Source of the DNA: Candidatus Eisenbergiella stercoravium
GTDB lineage: Bacteria > Bacillota > Clostridia > Lachnospirales > Lachnospiraceae
Length of the DNA: 64,000 bases
Assembly (NCBI GenBank): GCA_019113175.1
Contig: DXHY01000063.1
Span: 42,044 to 106,043 of the forward strand
Direction: 5' to 3'
How positions within the stretch are numbered: the stretch's first letter is position 1; every line of letters starts with the position of its first letter. The position numbers were made by a program, and so were the translations under genes. The notes beneath the pieces were generated by a model. The model searched no databases and was not told the DNA's origin. It worked only from the letters and a program-made list of their open reading frames with translations. Shown here in pieces: positions 51,296 to 58,727 of this stretch.

Positions 51296-51335
51296 TTTAC
51301 GGGCCGGTCCGTATCCGGCATTCCGGCCACGTAAA
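51296..51335. terminator. Stem in the convergent gap after the glycosidase gene
   Basis: TTTACGGGCCGG (51296-51307) pairs with CCGGCC-A-CGTAAA (51323-51335) with one bulge. It sits between convergent genes and can act on both strands, though T-runs are short. Confidence 0.5.
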
Positions 51336-51357
51336 AGCAGATTTTGAAAGAAGATAT

Positions 51358-52377
51358 TCAGGTGCGCAGCAGCTTCTGGCCGCGCACCTGTTTTCTGTAT
51401 TCAGAGGGAAGAACGTGTGCTACATCCTGAAACGCCCGGGTAAATTTCCCGGCGGATTCATAGCCAAGGGCGGCGGCAATCTGAGAGATGGGTTCCTCAG
51501 ACTGGCGGAGAAGCTCCATGGCTCTGTGAATCCGGTACTCCTTCATGTAGGCCGCGATGGGTTGGCCGTATACGGCCTTGAAGATGGATTTCAGAGAGGA
51601 GGTATTGATCAGGTACTCTCTGGAGAGCTCTTCAATGGTAAAACGCTGTTCCGGATGCCGGATCAGGCGGTCATGGATTTCCCGTATCAGATCCGTCTGG
51701 CTGCTGCTGCATCTGGCGATGCTTTTTTCGCGGGCGGCGGACAGATCCAGGCGGTCCAGGTAGAGAAGCAGCTCCTGGACCTTCAGCTTGAAATAGGGAA
51801 GGCGCAGATGCTCCGGCAGCCTGTAAAGGGGCGCGAAGATCCATTCCGTCTCCGAACAGGCGGGCAGCGCGCAGGACTCTCCGGGAACGCAGAATTTCTC
51901 ATAAAGCGCTTCAGGATTCAGTCCGGCTTCCCGCAGGATATCGGGACAATTTACGGAGAGAAGGTTCAGATCGACGGACAGGGTGATCCCTTCATAGCAG
52001 CCCAGCGGAAACCGCATGACGGAATCCGCACAGCAGTCGGTGCTGTGCAGCGTGAGATCGCCGGCACCCAGGTAGACGGACATGCCACCCCGCAGATCCC
52101 AGCCCACACGGCCGCGGTGACAGTGGCTGATCTCCAGAACATGGGGAGAGGCGGCATGATGAAAGGAGGCCTGTCCGGCCTGAAACAGCAGGCAGGAAAG
52201 CTCAATTCCCGGAAATACCGGGTAGATGGAAATTTTCCCCCTGCCGTCCGTTGCGGCCTTCAAATGATCGTAAAAGGGAGTACCGGCGTCGTCTGACGGA
52301 TGCACTTCCATAATAACGGAGGAAGCCGGCAGGGACTGGAGCGCCTCTTCCGGCAGGATAAGAGCTTCTTTTTTCAT
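51358..52377 (-). CDS. AraC-family transcriptional regulator
   Basis: 339 residues. The N-terminal ~220 residues form a sensor of the kind found in many Clostridia AraC proteins, rich in Cys and His (EISHCHRGRVGWDL, HSTDCCADSVM). The last ~100 are two AraC helix-turn-helix motifs (FTIEELSREYLINTSSLKSI and ISQIAAALGYESAGKFTRAF). Its ATG overlaps the stop of the ArsR-type gene (ATGA), so both regulators come from one transcript. It may respond to metal or metal stress, by position. Confidence 0.88.
   Translation of the reverse strand: MKKEALILPEEALQSLPASSVIMEVHPSDDAGTPFYDHLKAATDGRGKISIYPVFPGIELSCLLFQAGQASFHHAASPHVLEISHCHRGRVGWDLRGGMSVYLGAGDLTLHSTDCCADSVMRFPLGCYEGITLSVDLNLLSVNCPDILREAGLNPEALYEKFCVPGESCALPACSETEWIFAPLYRLPEHLRLPYFKLKVQELLLYLDRLDLSAAREKSIARCSSSQTDLIREIHDRLIRHPEQRFTIEELSREYLINTSSLKSIFKAVYGQPIAAYMKEYRIHRAMELLRQSEEPISQIAAALGYESAGKFTRAFQDVAHVLPSEYRKQVRGQKLLRT
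51359..51394 (+). terminator. Plus-strand terminator overlapping the araC-type gene end
   Basis: CAGGTGCGC (51359-51367) and GCGCACCTG (51382-51390) form a 9 bp stem followed by TTTT. It is within the last codons of the convergent AraC-family gene. Confidence 0.55.
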
Positions 52378-52766
52378 GAAATCTCCTTTTTCCCCGAATT
52401 CTCTGGAGCGGAAGGACAGGCGATCTCCACCAGATCCTCAATCATATGATGAAGAAGCTGGGCCCGGTCGGTCTCCGCCGCCTTATAATAGACTTCTTTG
52501 CCGTCGCGGCGGCTTGTAATCAGGCCTGCCGCTTTCAGCTGCCGCAGATGGTGGGACACTGCGGGACTGCTCATATCCACCAGAGCGGAAATATTGATCA
52601 CGCACTCCTCGCAGTGGCACAGCAGCCAGAAGATCCGGATACGGCTTCCGTCTCCAAGCTGCTTGAATATATCCGCAACCGTCTGAAAATTTTCCGTGCT
52701 GGGCATCTCTTCCGGCCGCTGTTCCATTTTCTGCCCGTGGTCATGGGGCAATCTGCTGTTCGTCAT
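52374..52766 (-). CDS. ArsR/SmtB-family metal-sensing repressor
   Basis: 130 residues from the ATG at 52766 behind AAGGAGG. The winged helix-turn-helix is SSPAVSHHLRQLKAAGLITS with the wing RRDGKEVYYKAA. Candidate metal ligands are the Cys cluster in LLCHCEECVINIS (alpha-3N type, as in CadC/ArsR), a His-containing N-terminus (HDHGQ) and the HH pair in the last helix (LLHHMIEDLVEI). It faces away from the HMA/P-type ATPase genes, whose promoter carries a fitting palindrome. Likely metals are Zn, Cd or Pb, but this is not provable from sequence. Confidence 0.88.
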   Translation of the reverse strand: MTNSRLPHDHGQKMEQRPEEMPSTENFQTVADIFKQLGDGSRIRIFWLLCHCEECVINISALVDMSSPAVSHHLRQLKAAGLITSRRDGKEVYYKAAETDRAQLLHHMIEDLVEIACPSAPENSGKKEIS

Positions 52767-52784
52767 AAGCTTTCCTCCTTTTTT

Positions 52785-52857
52785 GCCGCCGCCAGGCGGC
52801 CTTTTCATCAGGGAAGAATGGAGACAGCCATTCTTTGGCACGAACGGCGTTCGTGCC
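52785..52857 (-). repeat. Three hairpins in the arsR-type leader
   Basis: GCCGCC/GGCGGC (52785-52790 with 52795-52800), AAGAATGG/CCATTCTT (52814-52821 with 52828-52835) and GGCACGAAC/GTTCGTGCC (52837-52845 with 52849-52857), all perfect. They lie between the predicted promoter and the ribosome site of the repressor gene. Confidence 0.75.
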
Positions 52858-52900
52858 GGCATCCATGTGAAGCGCCTTGAGCTGCTTTTATAATGTAATT

Positions 52901-52909
52901 ATTGTACCA
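52901..52909 (-). promoter_or_regulatory. Extended -10 promoter for the arsR-araC pair
   Basis: On the minus strand TGG-TACAAT (52901-52909), with only a weak -35. The 382-base gap 52767-53148 holds this promoter, the hairpin leader, the opposite-facing efflux promoter, and about 150 bases (52910-53060) in which I see nothing definite. Confidence 0.55.
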
Positions 52910-53060
52910 TACGCCCGGAAATCGCGTAAAGCGGAGATTGTCAGCGACCGGGGAGTGACTGCACCGCGGCGGAAAACAGGCATAAAAGAGAATTCTTATC
53001 AACTACATGGCCCGTTTGGAAGTTCTTTTTGCCCATTCGGAAAAAGAGTGTGAAAGGGTA

Positions 53061-53119
53061 TTGACGAAAGAGAAAAAAATGCATATGATGAAATCATCAA
53101 TTAAATACTTGTTTAATTG
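53061..53119 (+). promoter_or_regulatory. Metal-efflux promoter with ArsR-type operator
   Basis: TTGACG (53061-53066), 17 bases, TATGAT (53084-53089). Eight bases later CAATTAAA (53098-53105) and TTTAATTG (53112-53119) form a perfect 8-6-8 palindrome covering the expected transcription start. AT-rich inverted repeats of this kind at the start site are typical ArsR/SmtB operators. Confidence 0.8.
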
Positions 53120-53148
53120 TTAAAATGAAAAAGCGAGGAGAACGGAAA

Positions 53149-53367
53149 ATGAAAAAGACTTATAAAATCGACGTGGACTGCGCCAACTGTGCAAATAAAA
53201 TGGAGGAAGCCGCAAAGAAAACGGAGGGCGTGAAGGACGCGACCGTAAATTTCATGATGCTGAAGATGATCGTGGAATTTGAAGAGGGACAGGATCCGAA
53301 GACCGTTATGCCGGAGGTTCGCAAAAACTGCAAGAAAGTGGAGGATGACTGCGAGATTTTCCTCTGA
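53149..53367 (+). CDS. Stand-alone heavy-metal-associated (HMA) domain protein
   Basis: 72 residues from the ATG at 53149 (GAGGAG before it). The HMA fold has its metal-binding site in DVDCANCANKMEEAAKKTEG (CxxC). The DC-A-NC form is typical of Zn/Cd pumps, unlike the MTCxxC of copper chaperones. It is the detached N-terminal domain of the P-type ATPase encoded 89 bases downstream and probably delivers or senses metal for it. Confidence 0.9.
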   Translation: MKKTYKIDVDCANCANKMEEAAKKTEGVKDATVNFMMLKMIVEFEEGQDPKTVMPEVRKNCKKVEDDCEIFL

Positions 53368-53456
53368 TTGGAAAATAGCCTGCGGATGAATGCCTGCCGG
53401 ATGCGGCGGGCATTTCATGTTCGTAATGGATGAAAGATAAAAAGAGGTAGAAGACT

Positions 53457-55343
53457 ATGAACAAGAAGCAAAGGACCATGCTGGTCCGCATTATCATTGC
53501 GGCTGTCCTTATGATCGCCCTGAATTTTATTCCGGTTACCGGATGGCTTCGGTTCCTTCTGTATCTGGTCCCTTATCTGGTGATCGGTTATGATATTCTG
53601 CTGAAGGCCGGAAAAGGAATCAAAAACCGCCAGGTATTTGACGAGAACTTCCTGATGGCCGTCGCCACCGTCGGCGCCATCGCTCTGGCTCTTCTGGAGC
53701 GCAGCGGGGATTATACGGAAGCCATCGCGGTTATGCTGTTTTACCAGGTGGGAGAATGGTTCCAGAGCTATGCGGTGGGAAAGAGCCGCAGAAACATCAG
53801 CGAGCTGATGGACATCCGTCCGGATTATGCCAATGTGGAAAAGGATGGGAAACTGGAAAGGGTGGATCCGGATGAGGTGGAGATCGGAACCGTCATCGTG
53901 GTACAGCCCGGTGAAAAGGTTCCCATCGACGGCACGATCATCCAGGGAAGCTCCACGCTTAACACCAGCGCCCTTACGGGAGAGAGCCTGCCCCGCGACG
54001 CGAAGGAGGGGGATGAGATCATCAGCGGCTGCATCAATATGACCGGCGTGCTGAAGATTCAGACCACAAAGGAATTCGGGGAATCCACCGTTTCCAAAAT
54101 TCTGGATCTGGTGGAGAACGCCAGCTCCAGGAAATCCAGATCGGAGGATTTCATTTCCAGATTTGCCCGCATCTACACCCCGGCCGTCTGCTATGCGGCC
54201 CTGGCGCTGGCAATCCTGCCGCCTCTGGTGCGCATGGCAGCTCTTGGCCTTCCAGCGGACTGGGGTACCTGGATTTACCGGGCGCTCACCTTCCTGGTAA
54301 TCAGCTGTCCCTGCGCACTGGTGATCAGTATTCCGCTGAGCTTCTTCGCAGGCATCGGCGGCGCCAGCAACGCGGGCGTGCTGGTGAAGGGCTCCAACTA
54401 TCTGGAAACCCTGTCACAGACAAAAATCATGGTTTTTGATAAGACCGGAACTCTGACTCAGGGCGTGTTTGAAGTGAACGGCATCCATCATAATGAGCTG
54501 GAGGACGCGAAGCTGGTGGAATATGCAGCGCTGGCGGAGAGCGCTTCCTCCCATCCCATCAGTAAGAGCCTGCAGAAGGCCTATGGGAAGGAAATTGACC
54601 GGAGCCGTGTAGAGGACATCCGCGAAATCAGCGGAAATGGTGTGATAGCAAGAGTGGACGGCATGGAAGTGGCGGCAGGAAATGACAGGCTGATGGAATA
54701 TCTGGGCGTTCCTTACATTAACTGCCATTCGGTGGGCACCATCATCCACATGGCTGTTGACGGAAAATATGCCGGCCACATCGTGATTTCGGATGTGGTG
54801 AAGCCCCATTCCAGAGAGGCCATACAGACTTTGAAGGCTTCCGGCGTCCGCAGAACCGTCATGCTCACCGGAGATGCGCGTAAGGTTGCCGAGCAGGTGG
54901 CAGGAGAGCTTGGTATCGATGAGGTATACAGCGAGCTGCTTCCCGCCGACAAGGTGGAGAAGGTGGAGGAGCTGCTGAAAACCAGATCCGAAAAGGAAAA
55001 GCTGGCCTTCGTTGGAGACGGCATCAACGACGCGCCGGTTCTCAGACGGGCGGACATCGGTATTGCCATGGGAGCCATGGGCTCTGACGCCGCTATCGAA
55101 GCGGCGGATGTGGTTCTGATGGACGATGATCCCATGAAGATCGCAAAGGCCATCCGCATCTCCCGGAAATGCCTGCGGATCGTGTACCAGAATATCGTGT
55201 TCGCCATCGGCATCAAGCTGATCTGCCTTGCATTGGGAGCGGTCGGCATCGCCAACATGTGGCTTGCCATCTTTGCAGATGTGGGCGTGATGATTCTGGC
55301 CGTGCTGAATGCGATACGGGCTTTGTTTGTGAAGAAGCTGTAA
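53457..55343 (+). CDS. P1B-type heavy-metal ATPase (Zn/Cd/Pb exporter type)
   Basis: 628 residues, lacking the N-terminal HMA domain that is encoded separately upstream. Two early helices (about 10-50), an actuator domain with ALTGES, the transmembrane metal site SCPCALVIS, the phosphorylation site DKTGTLT, the nucleotide-binding HP motif (SSHPISKSL) and the hinge GDGINDAPVL are all present. The CPC helix together with the DCANC HMA partner points to Zn/Cd/Pb export rather than copper. It is regulated by the upstream operator. Confidence 0.94.
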   Translation: MNKKQRTMLVRIIIAAVLMIALNFIPVTGWLRFLLYLVPYLVIGYDILLKAGKGIKNRQVFDENFLMAVATVGAIALALLERSGDYTEAIAVMLFYQVGEWFQSYAVGKSRRNISELMDIRPDYANVEKDGKLERVDPDEVEIGTVIVVQPGEKVPIDGTIIQGSSTLNTSALTGESLPRDAKEGDEIISGCINMTGVLKIQTTKEFGESTVSKILDLVENASSRKSRSEDFISRFARIYTPAVCYAALALAILPPLVRMAALGLPADWGTWIYRALTFLVISCPCALVISIPLSFFAGIGGASNAGVLVKGSNYLETLSQTKIMVFDKTGTLTQGVFEVNGIHHNELEDAKLVEYAALAESASSHPISKSLQKAYGKEIDRSRVEDIREISGNGVIARVDGMEVAAGNDRLMEYLGVPYINCHSVGTIIHMAVDGKYAGHIVISDVVKPHSREAIQTLKASGVRRTVMLTGDARKVAEQVAGELGIDEVYSELLPADKVEKVEELLKTRSEKEKLAFVGDGINDAPVLRRADIGIAMGAMGSDAAIEAADVVLMDDDPMKIAKAIRISRKCLRIVYQNIVFAIGIKLICLALGAVGIANMWLAIFADVGVMILAVLNAIRALFVKKL

Positions 55344-55429
55344 AAGAAAAGTCTTTTTTTGAGTATTCTGATGGCTGAAGTTATCGCGGCGCTGATTGCG
55401 GGTTTGCTGATGATCCGGAACGCGTATAA

Positions 55430-55469
55430 GGGAGCTGTACACATTTTTTTTTCGATGTGTACAGCTCCC
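55430..55469. other. 15 bp perfect inverted repeat with a T-run in the loop
   Basis: GGGAGCTGTACACAT (55430-55444) and its complement (55455-55469) enclose a loop containing eight T. The T-run lies in the loop, not after the stem, so this is not a standard terminator, although it stands between the convergent ATPase and pseI genes, where one is expected. Confidence 0.75.
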
Positions 55470-55500
55470 TGCATTTATGAAAGAGCCTGGCTGACGAAGA

Positions 55501-56556
55501 TCACTTCCCAATCAGCTCCCACCCCATCGGCGTCCCCTTCTTTATGGCGCAGGCTGCCTTTTTTCCCAGAATCTCTTCATAGTACATGGTATGCAGTCCG
55601 TTTCCGGGACGGACAGAGCGGACGTTTTCCGGCGTCAGCTCTTCTCCGGCGGCGATGTCCTTCGCCGCGAACAGGGAGCGGCAGTCGCCATGCTCCACCA
55701 CCTGCACGGGAGTGAGGTGGTAATCGGAATCGCCCAGCGCCTTTTCCACTGCGCGGATGTTTTTGACCATGTCGGTAAATTCCTCCGGTTCCATGGAGAA
55801 GGAGCCGTCCGGGCCGCCGTCCGCACGGCGCAGGGTCAGGTGCTTCTCGATCATCCGGGCGCCGAGAGCAGTGGCGGCGGTGGCCACCGCATTTCCCATG
55901 GAATGATCGGACAGGCCGGTGAGACAGCCGAAGGTACGGCCCAGGGTGGGCATCATATTCAGGTGAATGTCCTCGTAGGGGGTGGGGTAGGCGGAGACGC
56001 ATTTCATCAGAAGAACGTCCTCATTTCCTTCCTCCCGGCAGACCGCAAGGGCCCGCTCGATATCCGTAAGGTATGCCACGCCAGTCGCCAGGATCACGGG
56101 CTTATGAAGGCGGGCAATCCGGCGGATGAGGGGAAGATCGGTGATCTCATAGGAGGCCACCTTGTAGGCGGGCATGTTCATGGAAGCCATGAAGTCCACT
56201 GCCGTGGCGTCAAAGGGGGAGGAAAAGCATTCCAGTCCCAGACGGTTCGCTTCCTCCATCAGCTTAGGCTGCCAGTCCCAGGGGGTGTAGGCTTCCTCAT
56301 ACAGCTTGTGAAGCGTGGTGCCGTCCCAGACGGTTCCCTCGTTGATCTGAAAATCCGGAGAATCACAGTCCAGGGTGATGGTGTCGGCGGTATAGGTCTG
56401 CAGCTTGATGGCGTCCGCTCCGGCCTCCTTCGCGGCATGGATGATTTCGATGGCCCGGTTGTAATCCTGCAGGTGGTTGGCAGACATTTCCGCCACGATG
56501 AAAACGGGGCAGTTTTCTCCTACCCTGCGGGAACCGATGGTAAACTGCTTATTCAT
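55501..56556 (-). CDS. pseI: Pseudaminic acid synthase
   Basis: Condenses 6-deoxy-AltdiNAc with phosphoenolpyruvate. 351 residues from the ATG at 56556 behind GGAGA. NeuB-like TIM barrel: VFIVAEMSANHLQDYNRAIE, ADAIKLQTYTADTITLDC (the YTADTIT form is typical of PseI rather than NeuB), ILATGVAYLTDIERA, LTGLSDHSMGNAVAT and EKHLTLRRADGGPDGSFSME. A C-terminal SAF domain (about 290-351) follows. It overlaps the stop of the decarboxylase gene by eight bases. Confidence 0.94.
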   Translation of the reverse strand: MNKQFTIGSRRVGENCPVFIVAEMSANHLQDYNRAIEIIHAAKEAGADAIKLQTYTADTITLDCDSPDFQINEGTVWDGTTLHKLYEEAYTPWDWQPKLMEEANRLGLECFSSPFDATAVDFMASMNMPAYKVASYEITDLPLIRRIARLHKPVILATGVAYLTDIERALAVCREEGNEDVLLMKCVSAYPTPYEDIHLNMMPTLGRTFGCLTGLSDHSMGNAVATAATALGARMIEKHLTLRRADGGPDGSFSMEPEEFTDMVKNIRAVEKALGDSDYHLTPVQVVEHGDCRSLFAAKDIAAGEELTPENVRSVRPGNGLHTMYYEEILGKKAACAIKKGTPMGWELIGK

Positions 56557-57766
56557 GAAGCGTGTCTCCTTCCGTGTAATTTTTCTGCATGAATTCCTCC
56601 ACATCCCACTGATCTCTGGCCTTGAAGAGGCTGCCGTCCCGCTTCGTCACCCAGACGGGAGGAAAATAATGAATGAAAAGAGGATTCAGGCACATGGTGT
56701 AGCCGCCGGCGGTATCGTAGATGATCCGGTCCCCTTTTTTCAGGGCGGGACCGTCCTTGATCTCAAACAGGCGGTCGTATTCCATGCAGGTAAAGCCGGT
56801 CACCCACTGGCTGGGAACCGTCGGGCGGCCCTCCGGCGCATCCGTGTATTCGATATGATGCGGATACACATGTCTGGTAACCAGAGGGTTCAGGTTGGTG
56901 CGGCTTCCGTCCGTCACCAGAAATACGTGGTTCCGGATGTGCTTCACATCCAGAACGGTGGTGGCGAAGGTGGTGGCGCGGGAGATCAGGCTGACGCCGG
57001 GCTCCGCGATCAGAACGGTTTCCTTCGGATCGAAGGCGGCACGAAGCTTCCGGCAGATGGCGGGGAAATAGTCCCGGTAGTCGGGCTTGTCATCCCGGCC
57101 GCCGAAATAGCCGCCGCCCATGTCCACATAGGATAGCTTCAGGCCATATTCCTGCGCGATTTTTACCGCCGTACGGGCCAGAGCACCGTAGACGTTCACC
57201 GTGCGGGACTGGGTGGAGGAGTGCAGGTGCAGGCCGGAAATCTTCACGTTGGGAAGGGAGCTCAGGGAACGGATGACTTCGGCAAGCGCGCCGTTTTCAT
57301 AGCAGTAGCCGAAGCGTCCGCCCTCCTCCTCCACCAGAACCTCCTCCGGGCAGAGGGAGGCGATGTCGCAGTTGACCCGCAGGCCCACGGAAAAGGTCCG
57401 GTCGGGAAAGCGTGCGGAAAGCTCCGAAAGCCATGACGGCTCCTCGCTGGAATCCAGGTTCACCAGGCCGCCGGCCAGAAGGATGTCGGTGAAAATCTCT
57501 TTTTCCTTGATCGGCCCGTTATAGATGATCTGATTGTCCGGAAAGCCCAGCCTTTTTGCCAGACGGTATTCCGTTCCGGAGACGATTTCCGCATAAAAGC
57601 TCTGCTCCTTCATGTAGCAGAGGAGCCAGGGAAGGGAATTGGTTTTGACGGAATAGCCCACGATCCAGTTTCCCCAGTTATCGGTCAGGGCCTGCTTTAA
57701 AATGGAAACGTCCTTGTCCAGATCCGTTTCCTGAATATGAAAATAGGGGGTATTCAATGTTTGCAA
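56549..57766 (-). CDS. LysA-like PLP-dependent decarboxylase
   Basis: 405 residues if started at the TTG at 57766, seven bases after AAAGGA; an ATG at 57829 lacks a ribosome site. Fold type III (alanine-racemase barrel): PLP lysine in WIVGYSVKTNSLPWLL, HLHSSTQSR, the Gly-rich DMGGGYFGG, and the active-site Cys region GFTCMEYDRLFE. All key residues for decarboxylation of a D-centre amino acid (as in DAP decarboxylase) appear present, but the substrate is unknown. It is inserted between pseF and pseI, so it should act on the sugar pathway or make its substituent. It is not needed in the textbook pseudaminate route. Confidence 0.82.
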   Translation of the reverse strand: MQTLNTPYFHIQETDLDKDVSILKQALTDNWGNWIVGYSVKTNSLPWLLCYMKEQSFYAEIVSGTEYRLAKRLGFPDNQIIYNGPIKEKEIFTDILLAGGLVNLDSSEEPSWLSELSARFPDRTFSVGLRVNCDIASLCPEEVLVEEEGGRFGYCYENGALAEVIRSLSSLPNVKISGLHLHSSTQSRTVNVYGALARTAVKIAQEYGLKLSYVDMGGGYFGGRDDKPDYRDYFPAICRKLRAAFDPKETVLIAEPGVSLISRATTFATTVLDVKHIRNHVFLVTDGSRTNLNPLVTRHVYPHHIEYTDAPEGRPTVPSQWVTGFTCMEYDRLFEIKDGPALKKGDRIIYDTAGGYTMCLNPLFIHYFPPVWVTKRDGSLFKARDQWDVEEFMQKNYTEGDTLHE

Positions 57767-57904
57767 GGTGTTGTCCTTTCTTGATGGCTTTAATCCCGCG
57801 GGCAGCGGGACAGGCGGATATGCCTGCATGTCTGTCTGACGGCTGCCGTTATGCCCCGGGGGACTGCTGGGACCATGATGTTCAGCAGAGGGCTGCCGCA
57901 GCGG

Positions 57905-58627
57905 TTACGCCCCGGCAGAATCCGCTGTATGGAGTCTGCGGTATTTCAGCTCTGCGATCTCCCAGTCCTCTTCGGTATCGATGTCCTGTACCTCAAGATC
58001 CGTGAGATAGATGGGAACCAGATCCGCCACATCCGTGGTGCCGTCCCGCAGGAAGGCGTCCGTGCGGCAGGCGTAGAACTGGCCGCAGTCATGATACATT
58101 TTCTCCAGATCCTGGGATCGGGTGTTCTGGTACTGCGGATATTTGCGCCGGACGCGGCCATTTTCCACGATCAGCCCGCGCTGGGGAGGATAGGAAAAGG
58201 CAACCACGGGCATCACGGACTCCGCCGTATCCAGAAGGGCCATGGCCTCCCTAAGCCTCTCTGCGGTGAGGAAGGGAGCGGTGGGATAGATGCAGCAGAA
58301 GCGTTCAAAATGGGTTCCCTGCTTTTCATACTCCCGGATGACTTCCAGAATGACGTCATCCGTGGAGGCATAATCCCCGGAGGTGCCCTCCGAGCGGAGG
58401 AAGGGAACGACGGCGCCACACTGCCTGGCAACGAGGGCGATTTTTTCGTCGTCCGTGGAAACCATCACCTCATCGAAGACACCCGATTCCAGGGCGGCCC
58501 GGATGGAATAGGAAAGGATGGGGCGGCCGCAGAAATCCCGGATGTTTTTGTGGGGGATGCGCTTGCTTCCGCCCCGAGCCGTGATGATTGCGACGGCTTT
58601 TTTAGATTGTTTTTCTGTCTTTGGCAT
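57905..58627 (-). CDS. pseF: Pseudaminic acid cytidylyltransferase
   Basis: Activates pseudaminic acid with CTP to CMP-Pse. 240 residues: VAIITARGGSKRIPHKNIRD binds CTP; GRPILSYSIRAALES, VMVSTDDEKIALVARQ and YPTAPFLTAERLREAM follow. The metal-binding Asp lies in DIDTEEDWEIAE. Context with pseG and pseI supports PseF over NeuA. The gap to the next gene (57767-57904) holds short stems TCCCGC/GCGGGA and CAGGC/GCCTG. Confidence 0.92.
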   Translation of the reverse strand: MPKTEKQSKKAVAIITARGGSKRIPHKNIRDFCGRPILSYSIRAALESGVFDEVMVSTDDEKIALVARQCGAVVPFLRSEGTSGDYASTDDVILEVIREYEKQGTHFERFCCIYPTAPFLTAERLREAMALLDTAESVMPVVAFSYPPQRGLIVENGRVRRKYPQYQNTRSQDLEKMYHDCGQFYACRTDAFLRDGTTDVADLVPIYLTDLEVQDIDTEEDWEIAELKYRRLHTADSAGA

Positions 58628-58727
58628 ATCTAAAAACCTGAACCTTTCCGGAAAGCACCGCGATTGGAATCACGGGCTTTCCTGTTCTGTTGATTTTATT
58701 CATATCAATTCGGAATCGGAAAGCGCT

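Noticed and set aside
55359..55460. Small membrane peptide after the P-type ATPase gene
   Set aside because: A short hydrophobic frame (MAEVIAALIAGLLMIRNAYK) exists, but it has no ribosome site and runs through the inverted repeat into antisense of pseI.
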